The notes: generated by a model from the letters alone, not told the origin. A DNA stretch of 64,000 nucleotides from Powellomyces hirtus (GCA_025526995.1 JAHLKG010000014.1:496001-560000), one strand, 5' to 3'. Counted from the first letter of the stretch, positions 23,954 to 35,583 are shown. A program made the numbers and translations.

Positions 23954-24644
23954 CTAAGCTGGGATTTGAGCAAGAACCGCTGTACAATTCGGACAGCGAT
24001 GAATTTTGTCCTGCAGATTGTCTCATGTTAGTGCCAAACCCTTCATTCCGCCCAAGAGTTGACCAGAAACATACCCTGCAACCAGCCATGCAAAGAGGGA
24101 AGAGGGAAAACAGTGGGCATACGAAGCATAGCACAGCGGAAGACAACCATGCTTTCATTCCCGGCGCTTCCATGACTCTGGTTTGGACGTTCTGTCGGCA
24201 GAATGGGCAGTGCATTCTGGCAATGGATTATTAATACTTTGTGTCCACCTGCCTAGAATCTTTGAGCAAAACTTACAGGAGTGGGCTTCGTGAGTCGACC
24301 ATCATGACCGTGACTGCGGCAGCACTATATGCGGCGGGGTGAGCCGGATGACCCTGGTGCGCAGGGTGCGCGGGGTGTCCGGTCTCTCCAGTGTGTGGGG
24401 GCCCAGCGTTCGGGTACATGGGAGTGCTGTGAGGGTTGCTATCCACGCGAGCGGAGTTGACAGCAAGAGCGGGAGCAGCGTAGGGAGCGGAGGGTTTGCT
24501 TGAGCCAAGCAAGGGCTGCTCCTCAGTAGAAGCAGATGCCTGAGAGTTGTAGTAATCCGGCGGAGGCTCGGCATGGGAGGTTTGCTGATTGGTACTGCCG
24601 CCAGCCTTGCTGGGGACGGACGCACTTGACTTGTTGTCTGACAT
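23954..24644 (-). CDS. LITAF-domain membrane-associated zinc protein
   Basis: Three exons (24277-24644, 24075-24216, 23954-24010), all in phase, give 188 residues. The N-terminal 120 residues are Pro/Ala/His-rich and flexible, with a PPPDYY motif (PPxY-like, a possible WW-domain ligand) and repeats of GHPAHPAH. The C-terminus is a LITAF domain. It has CPFCRQNVQTRV, a hydrophobic insert (AWLSSAVLCFVCPLFSLFPL) that in this family dips into the cytosolic leaflet, then a second knuckle DKIHRCPNCTAVL. The two CxxC pairs bind one zinc. Known members act on late endosome/lysosome membranes and recruit ESCRT or NEDD4-type partners. The start at 24644 (MSDNKSS) is preferred over an upstream ATG at 24722, which would add a hydrophobic leader untypical of the family. 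Confidence 0.92.
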
Positions 24645-24726
24645 TGCGTGGTGTATTGCGGAGAGACCTGTGAGGGCAAAAAGTGGAATTGGAAATGGGA
24701 GCGAAAATGGGAGCGGTGACATCGGT

Positions 24727-24734
24727 CTTTATAG
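24727..24734 (-). promoter_or_regulatory. TATA-like box of the LITAF-domain gene
   Basis: Minus-strand CTATAAAG lies about 83 bp before the ATG at 24644. Placement only; no transcript evidence. Confidence 0.4.
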
Positions 24735-24934
24735 TAGCGATAGATGGTGCGTGTGAGTTTCTTGGCAGTGGCGCAGATCCCAGAACGCGTAAGCTTTGGT
24801 TGCGCCAAGAAGCCCTCCGTGCTTGCCACGTGTTTGTTCGGAGTATTCCGTCCATAATGGAGATCTACATTTATGCTGCTACTTTCAAAGGTAGCGAATG
24901 ACAAGGGGATGTGTGCTATGTGTATATAACTAGA

Positions 24935-26948
24935 TTACTTGTTTTGCTTCTTCTTTTTGACCAGGTCCGCGAGTTCCTGCGAAGAGTGAAACGGTTGATG
25001 TGAGGACTTGCTGGTACACTGTGAAGAGAAGCCAAATTAGACTGATTGCACGTACCTTAACTCTCTGCTTGATGTCTTTCTTGTTCTTGCCCTCGATTTC
25101 CGAGGCAATCTTTTCCCATCGTTCGTTGGGGCTCTCGCGGAACTGCGTTGCCGGGTACTTTCGCATCGCTTGTTCGAGAGCAAGCTGCTGCTCGGTGCTC
25201 CAGGAGGCGTTTGGTGGAGCCATCATCGTGGGCACATTCTCGTCTTTGACAGGGGCAGTGGGGGTGGTGACAGGCTTTGTGGCTGGTGTTGCTTTCGCAG
25301 CGGTGGTGGACTCCTCGATGCGTTCAGAAGGCTTCTCGGCAATTTCCACTTTGGCGACAGGCTTTTTCACGGCTGCTTGCAGACGTTCACGGTCGGCCGC
25401 TTGGGCAGATTGCATGACCTTCGATTGGCTGATGGCTTCCTTCGGTGTGCGTTCCCGAGCGGCCTTGGCACTCGAATCTTCGTTCTCCTCACCTCCGTGC
25501 TCGTTAACGTACTCGGAGATTTTCTCCCATCGGTCAATGGTTCCCCCGGGGAACATCTTGACGGCCTTGATCAGTGTTGCTGTCTCCTTGGTAGACCATG
25601 CGTGTTTTGCAGATTTGGTAGCACTGTCCTTGGGTTTGGACTGCTCGCGGCTGGCGTCAGCTGCATCAGACTGGCTCTGCTTGGATTCTCTGACAGCCAG
25701 GTGCTCCTCGTCAAGGACGAGAATCAGGCTGTCGGCACCTCCTGGCACGGCTTCCTCGAGCTTGGTACGGAACACTTCCAAGCCGCTGGTGTTCAGCTGC
25801 TCGAGGATCTCATCCAACTTCTGAAGCTGAGTTGCAACAGCTTCCGCGGACGCATCGGCAGACAAGAAGTTGCTGTTGTCCCTCATGATGCGCTTGATCG
25901 TCTTCTTTTCCTTGCGGATGGCGTTCTTGGCGGCCTCACGCTCCTTCTTTTCGGCTTGCGCTTGCTCCTTGGCTTCGGCCTCAGCCCGTTCCGCAGCAAG
26001 CTTCTCCGCTTCAGCCTTTTTCAAGGACTCTTCCTGAGCAGCCTTTTGCGCAGCCTCTCGCTCTCTCTTCTTCGCATCCTTCGCATACTTGTCGTCCTCT
26101 CTGAACTTCTTGATACGAGGGTCAAGACCGAAGGCCTGCTCCACAAGCTTGTTAACTCGGGAGTTGTCGGCCTTCTTTCTCTTTGTACGTTCGGCTTTGT
26201 TCTTCCTGTCCAACCATCTCTTCTCCTCTCTGCTCTCAACACCATCGGTGTCTTCCTCGTCGAGGTTTTCGAATGTTCTCCAGGAATCGATGTTGAACCA
26301 GAAGTTGTAGAAAGTTTCCACCTCGTCGCGGTTACTGGTGATGTCGCCGAGGACGGGGACAGGTTGAGTCTTTGAGAAACGGGATTCTTTTTCAAAGACA
26401 GAGGTGTAGATTTCAAAGAAGTCGCCCTTGGCTTTTGCGCTGGGGATCGAGTCATCGAACTTGGGGTCGACAGAGTCCCATTGGCGACGTTTTACGGGGT
26501 CGCTCATGACTTCCCACGCCTTCTGCACACATTTGAAAAACGAGTCAGAGCCGTCGGGGTTCTTGTCGGGGTGGTGTTTCAAGACTTTGCGTCGGTAGGC
26601 ACGCTTGACGTCTTCTTCATTGCCCTTCCATCGGAGCTTTGACATGCCGAGGACGGCGTAGTGGTCTTGCTCCTTCCATTTCAAAGGGTCGCTCTTCAGT
26701 AGACGGGCAGACTCTGGCTCATCCTCCTCCAGAGAGACATCGCCAGAATCGGCATCCTCCAGAGCTTGCTCCAGGTTCAGGTCCTCGGAGAGAGTGCGCT
26801 TGTGACGGTGGCGACGGGTGACTGCAATGAACTCACGACCGACGGGTTCGATCGGGTGCTCGTAGAAGGCGGCAATGCCGCAGTGAACAGCATGCTCCTT
26901 GTTCGAGTCCCAGGCTTTTGGTGGGGAGGGGAGGGTAACGACCGACAT
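24935..26948 (-). CDS. ZUO1: zuotin (ribosome-associated J-protein, with two C-terminal SANT domains)
   Basis: J-domain co-chaperone of the ribosome-associated complex, which stimulates ribosome-bound Hsp70 near the exit tunnel. Two exons (25056-26948 and 24935-24976) encode 644 residues. The J domain lies at about 95-160 with HPD at 126-128. The zuotin homology region follows (FYNFWFNIDSWRTFENLDEED). A long charged Lys/Glu/Ala helix spans about 240-355, the ribosome-binding middle domain. Two SANT/Myb-like domains lie at about 449-487 (AWSTKETATLIKAVKMFPGG) and 581-631 (SWSTEQQLALEQAMRKYP). Animal DNAJC2/MPP11 has SANT domains and budding-yeast Zuo1 does not, so this fungus keeps the longer architecture. 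The start at 26948 (MSVVTLPSPPK) matches the family; the frame is open further upstream. Confidence 0.95.
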
Positions 26949-27614
26949 TGTGAGAAGGATCAAGTTCTCGTTGTGTCGCGGGGGATAGGGTTTTGAAATG
27001 GAACAACGACTCCTCGGACAAGGGAATGCCTTGAGGAAACAAGTTTTCCCCAAAACAAAAAATGTGTGTCAAGGGAAAGTCTTTGCAAGTCACGTGCTTA
27101 GGTGAGACGAAAGATTGAAAGCGGGTTTTGCACGTGACTGTGAACCACATCAAAGTTCGAATGCGCAAAGGTTGACGGACGAGAGTAGGAAGGTCTTCCA
27201 GACAGACTTGTCGAGAGAGAGAGAGAGAGCGAGGAACCGCGGTGGGGTCTCACGCATCGTCCCTCACCCAAGGATCGGTCCTCAATACCTTGTCGACACA
27301 GTAACATCGGGACTGTTGCCAAAGCGTTCCCTTGGTCAAGCCAGCATCATTGGCAACACAGAAGCTCAACGAGCTAGAAAGCCGCCAATGTCCGCAAACG
27401 CTTCTCTGAAAGCGACCGTATCTGTAGCGGCAGCATTGTGGAACCGGTATCTATTGCACAGCGGGTTAAAGCAATGGAATGTGCGCTGTCACAGCTACTG
27501 CAGTGCTTTTGATGAAGGTACGGGTGTGTGATTCCTCTGTTAAGGCTGACAGAGCCCACGCATGATGTCCAAAAGATGAGTTGTCAATCATGTTGAGCAG
27601 CGGACTTGACCATG
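26949..27614. other. zuotin upstream region and edge of the gene island
   Basis: Includes a GA microsatellite at about 27209-27228. No further host gene is recognised between here and the end of the window; transposable elements take over from about 27600. Confidence 0.5.
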
Positions 27615-27669
27615 CTATATTGAGGACGATCAGTTAGAAGCTTATGTCAGCCATGGAAAGCTAAGAGCA
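27615..27669 (+). repeat. 55-bp direct repeat, copy 1
   Basis: Begins CTATATTGAGGACGATCA and ends CTAAGAGCA. It matches copy 2 at 28327-28381 with few differences. Its 3' end runs into the left terminus of the MITE. Confidence 0.8.
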
Positions 27670-28314
27670 TCACCACCGGTTGGCTGAAAAGCCAGGTTTT
27701 TGCGTGTTGACTTTTTGAGGGACGCGTTCGAAGCACCCACCGGGACCTCAGAATTCAGCAGAAACAAAGCGATTTGGGATTCAGATGGCCTCGTTGCACA
27801 AAATGTAGCAATACGGGACTGCGTTTGCTGATGCTATAGGGGAGGATGAACGTTTGAGACCACAACTTTCATATAGGGTTTACACAAGGGAAAATTGGGT
27901 GGGGTTGCCATCCGAATGGTTTTAGGGTTACTCCTTCCCAGACCGCTGGTAAATGTGTCCAATTTAAGGCTTATGAGGTTGTACATTTTCTAGATCTAGT
28001 GCACTCTGACACGGTTTTTTTGTGACACATGCAGACGTGTTCTGTGTCGCATTCTGTGTGGTACAGTACTGCAACAGTGCACACAAGCGCAATTGCGCTT
28101 TGGAGGAGAGTGCATTTTCATAAATCCATGTTTGGACACCATAAAACCATGTTTGAGTGCGATTTACCGATGCCTTGGAGCATTTGGGGGCTCAACAACT
28201 GGGGCTGCGAGCTCAAAGTGAAATGCTACAGATTCAGCGTCCAATCAAATCATGGTTGATGTCAGCAGCTATTGGGCCAACTTCCGGCTTTTCAGCTGAC
28301 CGCTGGTGATGCTT
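27665..28314. mobile_element. 650-bp non-autonomous DNA transposon (MITE), PIF/Harbinger-like
   Basis: Terminal inverted repeats of about 29 bp: the left end reads GAGCATCACCACCGGT and the right end, inverted, reads AAGCATCACCAGCGGT. Both continue into GCTGAAAAGCC. The element is flanked by TAA on both sides (27662-27664 and 28315-28317). A 3-bp TAA/TTA target duplication is the hallmark of PIF/Harbinger. No transposase is encoded; the only internal frame (28029-28259) looks random. Confidence 0.7.
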
Positions 28315-28326
28315 TAAAAGTACATA

Positions 28327-28381
28327 CTATATTGAGGACGATCAATAAGACGCTTATTTCAGCCATGGAAGGCTAAAAGCA
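28327..28381 (+). repeat. 55-bp direct repeat, copy 2
   Basis: Second copy of the sequence at 27615-27669, just outside the right end of the MITE. It ends CTAAAAGCA. Confidence 0.8.
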
Positions 28382-28527
28382 CATACAAAACAAAATATAA
28401 AACAATAAGACTCTTTTCTCTTAGCCAGCTACCTCAAAAAGAACAATAGGTTATGAGCTCTTTTTGTGCAGTCCTGAAAAGAAGAGGCAGTAGTCAAGAC
28501 CAAATCATCTATCCAGCACCCAGAATC

Positions 28528-28892
28528 TATTGGAATGTTGAGACTTGCGTACTCAACGACTAGTCCTTACATTAGATCCTAACTTGGATTCTCCGACTAA
28601 ACGCGTGACCGTGATACCGGTAACGCTAAGAGCTGAATTGGATCACGTGAAATCAAGTGATTGAAAAAAAAGTAGATTAACTCGCTTGACAAGCGAAACA
28701 TTACCGATAAAACTTAAGACAAAAAATACATTCACATACATTACATCTCCGTGCATCTGACAACGATACACCATCATCTGCATCACAGAAGAGCTCTGTA
28801 ATCCCCCTTTACGAAGTATACTGGAGGCCACATCGAATTCAGCCAATCCTCTGCAATTCCGATAAAGTACTGGAAGTGCTGATATCTTCAAA
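28528..28892 (+). mobile_element. TATTGGA-terminus repeat element, diverged copy
   Basis: Starts TATTGGAATGTTGAG and carries the family signature TTACATTAGATCCTAACTTGG and AGAGCTGAATTGGATCACG. It is homologous along its length to 46881-47204 and, inverted, to 48782-49124. Its right end is degraded, so the boundary is approximate. Confidence 0.7.
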
Positions 28893-28925
28893 AGAATCAA
28901 CATGTCCATACAAAAAAACCCTGGA

Positions 28926-29199
28926 AAAAAATACTAGGTCCGTTGCCAGAGTCTAGTCTTCTGTTTGGGATATCCCTATATCTAATTCTAACTGTAAGTT
29001 CTCTAACCCCCTGAATACTCCCTTGTCAGAGTATTCCCCTTTTCTTCTCGACTGGGCAGTGGTCCTGGTCACGTGATGACTATCCGTGGTCATCCCTGAA
29101 GCATAGTACCCTTTGGGGTGCTTACGCTAGCCTCCATCTTGCACGGGGCCCTCTCCGACGCGTGTCTAGGTTTAGGCTGGTGAGCCACACCTCATTACA
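28926..29199 (-). mobile_element. solo LTR of the Gypsy family (minus orientation)
   Basis: About 274 bp matching the inverted LTRs at 50155, 53870 and 61500: ACTAGGTCCGTTGCCAGAGT at one end, GCCACACCTCATTACA at the other. No element body adjoins it. Confidence 0.8.
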
Positions 29200-29319
29200 A
29201 GCCCCATTTGCACCAGATCATTTGCTGCAGAGGCAGACTCAGCATTTAGAGCTGAGGATGGATCTGCAGCTATAAAGAAAGAGCTTAGAGGTCGTACGGG
29301 CTATGCTGTTGAAGTGGAT

Positions 29320-30959
29320 GATTGAGATGCAAAGCTTGGACAAGTTGAACAAGCTATGGAATCACAGCAGGAGATGCTTGAAGTCCTCTTGAAGATGCAG
29401 ACCGCCCAGTTGAAAATTGCACCAGTTCAAGAAGTCAAACAGGCAACCTCTGGAGATGATGATAGTGTTCCCTCACAAAAGAGTTTCAACAGCTCATCCC
29501 GTTGAACGGCCTCGACCTCATCAGTGACAAAGGAGCTCCCCAAACAAGTTCCAAACTTTGCTGGAGATATGAGTAACCTGCAAGCACTGTTCGAGTTTAT
29601 TGGGAAAATGGACAATAACTTGGAAACAGCGGAGCTACCTCCACTCCTCGAAACCAAGCTTGCAGCAAGGAAGTTAATGTCAACGGCAAACACATGGTGG
29701 AGAACACTAAAGAAAAAGAAGGAAACTCCCAAAACATGGAGCTTTCTGAAGAAAGTGCTCAAAAAGAGGTTAACACCCCTTGCTTTTGCCACCATGATCT
29801 GAGATAAACTGTATGAATTGACACAGACTTCATCGGTTGTTGTATACAATTACGCAATCAACAAGCTATCATGTAGATTTCAGATTGCACGAATTTGGAA
29901 CTTCAGCATGGCTACTTGAAAAGCTTGAAGAGGTCTATTTACTTAACAATCATCAGCAAAGACCTCCCAAATTTGAATGGCATGCAGGAAGCTGCTACTT
30001 GCCAAGAGGAAATGCTTGGAAATGCTGAAATGCTCAAACGAGAGCATTGTTCCAGAGACATTGAAGCCCATGCAACACACAGTCATGATGATGATCACCA
30101 TAAACAAAAGAGCCATGAGAACAACCCTCATGGAGATTATTGTGGAGGAGACCGTAGATACTAAGGAAACAACAACTTTTGAGGGGTCCACCACAACAAT
30201 GGACCTCGATATCACAAGCTACCATGCAAGCTGTGTGGTGAAAAAGGACATTGGGTATACAAGTGCCCGCTATTGGAAAAGGCTAAAGAAACTGTCAACA
30301 AGAAAGATGCTCCCGCTGAAGCGGACCTTATTTTTACAATGCACCACAATGCCAACTATAACATTGGACTCGACTTATGCACAACCCACCACATTATCAA
30401 AGATGAGTTTATGCTGGAAGATGTTCATTCCATCGTGCTGGTCACTGTTATGGTCACAAATAATGAGACCCTTGAGGCCCGGAAAGCTGGGACTGTAAAG
30501 ATTATCAGCTGTGCTGACTCCAACAAGGAACACTTAAGAATGTATTATATGTCCCCTCCACACTGCGGAACCTGTTTTCCACTGCTCCTCTTGTGAAGGA
30601 CGGCTATGAAATTTGACGCACAAAAGACACCGCAGCCATTATGAAAGGAGGAACTTCTGTTCTTCCCATCCACCACAACGGCACCTACGTTTCATCAAGG
30701 GAGATATTGAAGCAGAGCCCGGTGCATTTGCATTTCTGGTAGAGGGAAAGGGCTACAAGCTGCAAATCTAGCTTATGGTTTGAAGCTGAACGCAAACGAC
30801 GACCATGTGCATGTATGCATGGGGTGCAAACTAAACAAACACATATGGAAACTCTTTACTGGACAAAATCCTCGTCCTGTTACAAAGTTGTTAGACAGGA
30901 TTGATACAGATTTAATGGATATTGGCCTGAACGAGCCAGCACTTAATGACAAACAATAC
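29320..30959 (+). pseudogene. degenerate LTR-retrotransposon gag-protease-preintegrase remnant
   Basis: Broken into frames by stops. A gag-like stretch (about 29524-29800) contains ANTWWRTLKKKKETPKTW. A zinc knuckle CKLCGEKGHWVYKC lies near 30230. A Copia-type protease relic follows (LDLCTTHHI in place of the usual DSGATHH, near 30370). Then comes a preintegrase CMGCKLNKH and the first integrase residues (DRIDTDLMDIGL, near 30900). It is cut off by the repeat at 30960. Confidence 0.65.
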
Positions 30960-31393
30960 TGTGAAAGGGTCCTGGTCGGTGAGGGATATAAGCACAATAT
31001 ATGCTATATGGCGCCTTGGGTACTGGCGTGGCTTTTGGGTGAGCTCAGCTATGTGTGGAGGCATACAGATTTGCCTAGTGCTAAGGCTAAGAGTAGAAGT
31101 GCTGCTCTGTATAAACACCTCTATCTTTAGTAACAGACTATACACCTTTGCATATAGACCTAGAAGAGATATGTCCTTCAGTGTACAACAGTAGTGGGGG
31201 TGCCGACAACTCTATTCTCTCCTGGGGCAACCCTGGGGTCCACCTGTTTATATGCTCATGTGTTGCCATAACAGAAAATGCGCCACGTGCCGGCCATACT
31301 CTGTACATCTGGCATCACACAAGAGTAGTACAGGAACACATGTACTAACTAACTAAACTGAACTAAAAACCCTTAAATACCGTCCCTTTCACA
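30960..31393. repeat. 434-bp LTR-like repeat with 10-bp inverted ends
   Basis: Begins TGTGAAAGGG and ends CCCTTTCACA, a perfect 10-bp terminal inverted repeat with TG...CA ends. It interrupts the retroelement remnant. I see no clear target duplication. It may be a solo LTR or a small DNA element. Confidence 0.5.
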
Positions 31394-31512
31394 TCCTCCA
31401 CCCTTTTTGGCCTTTTGCCTCTAAGTTCTTATGGCTAGTCAGGTAGGAATCCGGACATGGGTGGCACTTGATTCCATCCTACTGACTTTTCCATCCTCTC
31501 CTAGCTCTGTAT

Positions 31513-31907
31513 TGTGAGGTGCCTGCGTTTTCAGGCGGAAGAAGGGGACTAGAAGTTCGATTCGAGCGAGAGTGACAAGAGGGAATGCTGATTTAGAACA
31601 GTGAAGTAGGGAGGAGGTGTAGAAGTCTTTTAATTTCTTAAGGGAGAAGACAATCCCGTGTGTGGATTGTCTCTACTTGAGAAGGGGGGGATCTTTTCCC
31701 TTCCCTTTATATAGAAAAATGGGTTTCTAACTATAGTAACGTGGAGATGATCTCTTGGCAGTCATGAAACTGCGGGGTAGTTTTGGGGGTCGCTTATGAG
31801 CGACTATGATAATTGCTTATGAGGCGCTTCTGCCTTGATGTAGGCTATGGCTTTTTACTAGCCAAAAAAGATATGTATGTATATATGCCTTTTATGGCCA
31901 TCTCACA
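31513..31907 (-). mobile_element. solo LTR of the element-C family
   Basis: 395 bp, ends TGTGAG...CTCACA, flanked by perfect 5-bp direct repeats TGTAT (31508-31512 and 31908-31912). It is homologous in inverse to the LTR at 62571-62991 (shared GCTTATGAGGCGC, CTTTTTACTAGCC and GGCCATCTCACA). Confidence 0.8.
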
Positions 31908-32161
31908 TGTATACTGGGTGCTCAGTCAGCGGCATCTCCTCGGTCCTGGCTTGGGAAGGGTGATATGGCTCCGCTTGACCTTGTGCATCTTGGCCAGCTG
32001 GGGTCTGAATGCCGCTGATGAGTCCATAAGCTTTGAGGTCCTTCCATTGCTTGAGGCAGGACTCGGTATCATGGGTTTTGTAGAACATCATCTGCTCAGA
32101 TATGACCTGAGTGTATTGTTCCTCATGCAGTAAATTCCAGCCACATTATTTCATGGTGCAT

Positions 32162-34803
32162 TCATTCAAACTGGCCAATAACGAGGTCTCCTGGGCACCT
32201 GTGCACTCTAATCTTTTGGTTAGGGAGTATGAGGTCACCGCCCCAGCTGGGCATGAAGACCCACTTGCACTTCATGGGCTGATGTCCTGCAGGCAAGAGA
32301 ATGAGATCCAAGGTATGGTTGGCATGCAGGCTGTTGAGTCTGGTTTGAGCTGCTTGCTCCCACTGCCTTGCATCAGGGGCTTTGAGAGCAGCCTTGAGGG
32401 AGGCAGGTTTGCCCTCTCCAGGTGCAATAGCCTCAGCCAGCAGGCCAGTTGCCTCAGCAAGCAGCCCAGTCCCAGTCCTCCAGTACTCTTTAGGGGTCTG
32501 TTGGATGCAGGTTGGGCTCTGTTCAGGCACATTGGAGGCCTTAGCCTTCCTGGAAGCGGATGGGATTGCTCCCACATGGCTGGGCTGGTGCTCCTGAGCA
32601 TTGTCAAAGTCCTCCCCTTGCTCAGAGCCACCATCCAGCTTGTCTCCCTGCTCAGAGGCATCCTCCAGTGCCTCCTCTTGCTGAGAGAAGTCATCTTCAG
32701 CATCTGACTGCTCATATGCCATGTCAGTGGAAGTCTGGGCAGCAGGTTCTGTCTTGCCAGGATCTCCAGCCAGGGACTCCTCATCAAACTGGATGTCTCT
32801 GCTCTCAATCAGCTTGCCAGCAGCCTCGTCCCAGAGTCAATAGCCCTTTGTAGTCTGGCTGTAGCCCAGGAAGATGCAGCTGCTGCAGTTTGGACCAAGC
32901 TAGTGCTGGTTCTTCTTGAGACTGGAAGCATAGGCTGTGCAGCCAAAGATGCGGAGGTGCTGAATGTTTGGACAACTACCTGTCCAGATCAGCCAGGGTG
33001 TGGCCTTGTTATGGAGAGCCTGAGTGGGGCTTCGGTTCCTCAGGTATGCAGCTGTCATGAGCACTTCACCCCAGAACTTGTAGGGAAGTCCAGCTTGGAG
33101 CTGCAGGCATCAAGCCATCCCAACAAGCTTCCTGTTCATGTGCATTCTGCTGAGGTGTGGCAACAGAACTGATTTGGTGTCCGATGCCCAAAGACTCAGT
33201 GAAGTTTGAGAACACCTTGGACAGGTATTCTCCACCATGGTCAGACTGGAGGACCTTGAGCGAGCACCCTGTCTCTGTGGCAGCTGCTGCAGCAAAGATC
33301 TTGAAGCTGGGAAGTGTCTCTGCCTTGGTCTTGAGCAGATAGGGGAAGACTGCCCTGCTCTTGTCATCAATGAAGAGGCTGAAATAGCGAGATCCTCTGA
33401 TTGTGAGCATCTTCATTGGCCCACAGACATCTGAATGTACCAGTTCCAAGACTTCTGAAGCCCTGGATGAGCACTCCTTAGGGAAGGGCAGCCTGGTGGC
33501 CTTGCCCAGAGCAGAGGTTGAGCAGGGTGCAGTTTCCAGCACTTCTACTGCTTCCATGCCCTGGACCAGGCCCTTCCTGGCCAAAAGCTGGACGCTCTGA
33601 TGGTTGAGACCTCAGGTGTCGATGCCGTTGCTGCAGTTGTGCTGATGGCAACATCACGGCAATGGGCAGCAACACCCAGAGCTTGTCTCAGGGCATAGAG
33701 ACCCTCCTGACGGTTGCAAATGAGAGCAAATGCACCTTTACTGGTCCTGATTTTGCATCTTCCCCCAACAAAGTGGATGTTGGCTCCGGCTCCCTCCAGC
33801 TGAGCAACTGACAGAAGGCTTCTCTCCAGTTTGGGCACAAGCCAGACATCCTTGAAGGTGCAGGTAGTTGTCCTGCCATTCGAAAGGGCTGTCTGGATAG
33901 TTGCTGTGCCCTTCTCAATCGCCTCCACCATCCTGTTGTCAGCCAAATGCACCCTAGCATTGCTGAGAGGTTGCAAATTGCTCAACCAGGCTCTGTTGCT
34001 GGTCATTTGCTGTGATGCACCCAATTCGATGATCAAATGGCCACCCCTGCTGCTGGTGGCTGAGAAGGCAAAGGCCTCATGCCCAGAAGCCTGCTCTGCC
34101 TCTGAGCTCTGCTGCTCTGCTGCCAGCCTCTTCCTGCACTCTTTCTTAAAGTGCCCTTCCTTCCCACAATAGAAGCAAGGCCCTGCTGCCTTCTTCATAG
34201 TGGTGTTGCTGATTCGGCTCCTGCCATAGAAGCCCCTGCCGTCCTTTCCACTGCCATCCTGTCCTTCAGAGTGGCATGTCTCCTTATGCAGAAGCCTTGC
34301 AGTGAGGAACGCCAGGGTCAGGTCATCCGCCCTGGACTCGAGAGACATAATGAGTGACTCAAAGCTCTCCGGCAGGCTTTAGAGAAGTGTAGTGATGATG
34401 TCCTTACTGTCCACCTTTGCCCCAATTGCCTCCAGCTGTTGAGCCATCATCTTGACCTTGTTGATGTGTTCCAGCATCCCATCTCCATCACCACTGTCAA
34501 GAACTTGCATCTCAGATAGGACTTGTTTGCAATCCCCTTCCTCTCATGCACCTCCTTCAGCTTCCTCCAGACCTCAGCAGCAGTTGCAGCGTTGTCTCCC
34601 AACAACAGCACCAAGGCAGCAATAGCCTTCTCCTTGTTCCTGCAAGCATCCTGGTTGCAGGTGTCCAGAGAGAGTGTCCTTTCGATGGCACTTCACAAGC
34701 TCTTGGCTTTCAGCATGGCCTGCATCTTGAACTTCCAGAGGTCAAAGGTTTTGCCAGTGAACTTGTCGATGGTGAGGCGGCCAGTGTCGTGGTCAGAGGA
34801 CAT
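32162..34803 (-). pseudogene. Copia family A element, copy A1 (gag-pol, decayed and 3'-truncated)
   Basis: Starts at the gag ATG (34803, MSSDHDTGRLTIDKFTGKTF) and is broken by several stops. Order: gag, zinc knuckle CFYCGKEGHFKKEC (near 34180), a protease relic (IELGASQQM in place of DSGASxHM), integrase fragments (LVHSDVCGPMK; LQSDHGGEYLSKVF), an acidic linker, and the first part of the reverse transcriptase (KCKWVF). The rest of the RT, RNase H and 3' LTR are missing. Two stops in gag (near 34693 and 34380) are shared with copy A2, so the source copy was already dead or supplied in trans. Confidence 0.85.
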
Positions 34804-34928
34804 GATGAGTTTGTTGAGGGTGGTGGGAGGTGGGGGAAAGAGAGGAATAACAGTAAAGGGAATGGGCGGTTGAGGTCAATGTTGATTTTCTTGATTGATC
34901 AATGAGTTGCTGATGCAGGGCTTATAAC

Positions 34929-35296
34929 CTGTTGAATAGGTTTGATCACAAAGCTCTGCAATGTGTTGATCGTGTGTGGGAACTTGTCTTATTATTTAGA
35001 GGGAGGGGCCAGGGATCACTGGCCATTTATAGAAGACTATCTGTACACTGCCAACAATGCCAAGTCCCTTGGCATGGCTGTGCCTGGTCTTGGCAGACCC
35101 TGGCTGAGAAGTGCCAAGCAATGCTGAGTTCTCTGTGGGCGCTCTGTGGCTGTTCTCAGCATTGCCAAGATCCTTGGCGGAGGCTCAGCTCAAATAACAC
35201 AGCCTCAGGATGTAACCTGCCACAACTCGGTCAGCTGTGGCTCCATATAAGTCAACCAAGGCTTGTTGGCTGCCGCACAACTCGGGCAATTCAACA
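34929..35296 (-). repeat. 5' LTR of Copia copy A1
   Basis: 368 bp with TGTTGAAT...ATTCAACA ends. A putative primer-binding site lies just inside (minus strand GGTTATAAGCCCTGCATCA, about 34910-34928). Closely matches, inverted, the LTR at 49389-49755. Confidence 0.85.
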
Positions 35297-35583
35297 CCTT
35301 CCGCAGTCCGGGGCTCGGGCGCTTACAGGAAGAGATCCCAACTCCAACAGATTTCCCTCCATGATAGCCATGTGTTGTTTGTAGGGAGTGTTCGGCCATG
35401 CAGGAATCTTGGGGTCAAATGCTCCATTGTATCTCATTAGTGCACATTTGACCAATTGGGGGACTCAAGTTTCTCTAAGGCTTCTTTTCCAGATGCATGG
35501 GCCGGTTCGTAGGAGTGTCCATTCTCTGACAGGGTGGCTGGTTCTGTGGACTCCTCTCCAACATGCAGCCCATCCTGGGCATC
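35297..35583. other. short stretch between elements
   Basis: No gene or recognised repeat in these 290 bp. Confidence 0.4.

Noticed and set aside
24300..24904. 200-codon minus-strand frame overlapping the LITAF gene
   Set aside because: Different frame from the LITAF domain; the gene is fixed by CPFC/CPNC and splice phases.
25000..26375. Two long plus-strand frames (274 and 401 codons) across zuotin
   Set aside because: Leu/Ser/Phe-rich shadows of the Lys/Glu-rich zuotin coding strand.
27115..27531. 138-codon plus-strand frame after zuotin
   Set aside because: Arg/Ser-rich, spans a GA microsatellite, no domain; probably chance.
31919..32110. 62-codon minus-strand frame between the element-C solo LTR and Copia A1
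   Set aside because: No recognised motif; could be a scrap of a retroelement but cannot be supported.
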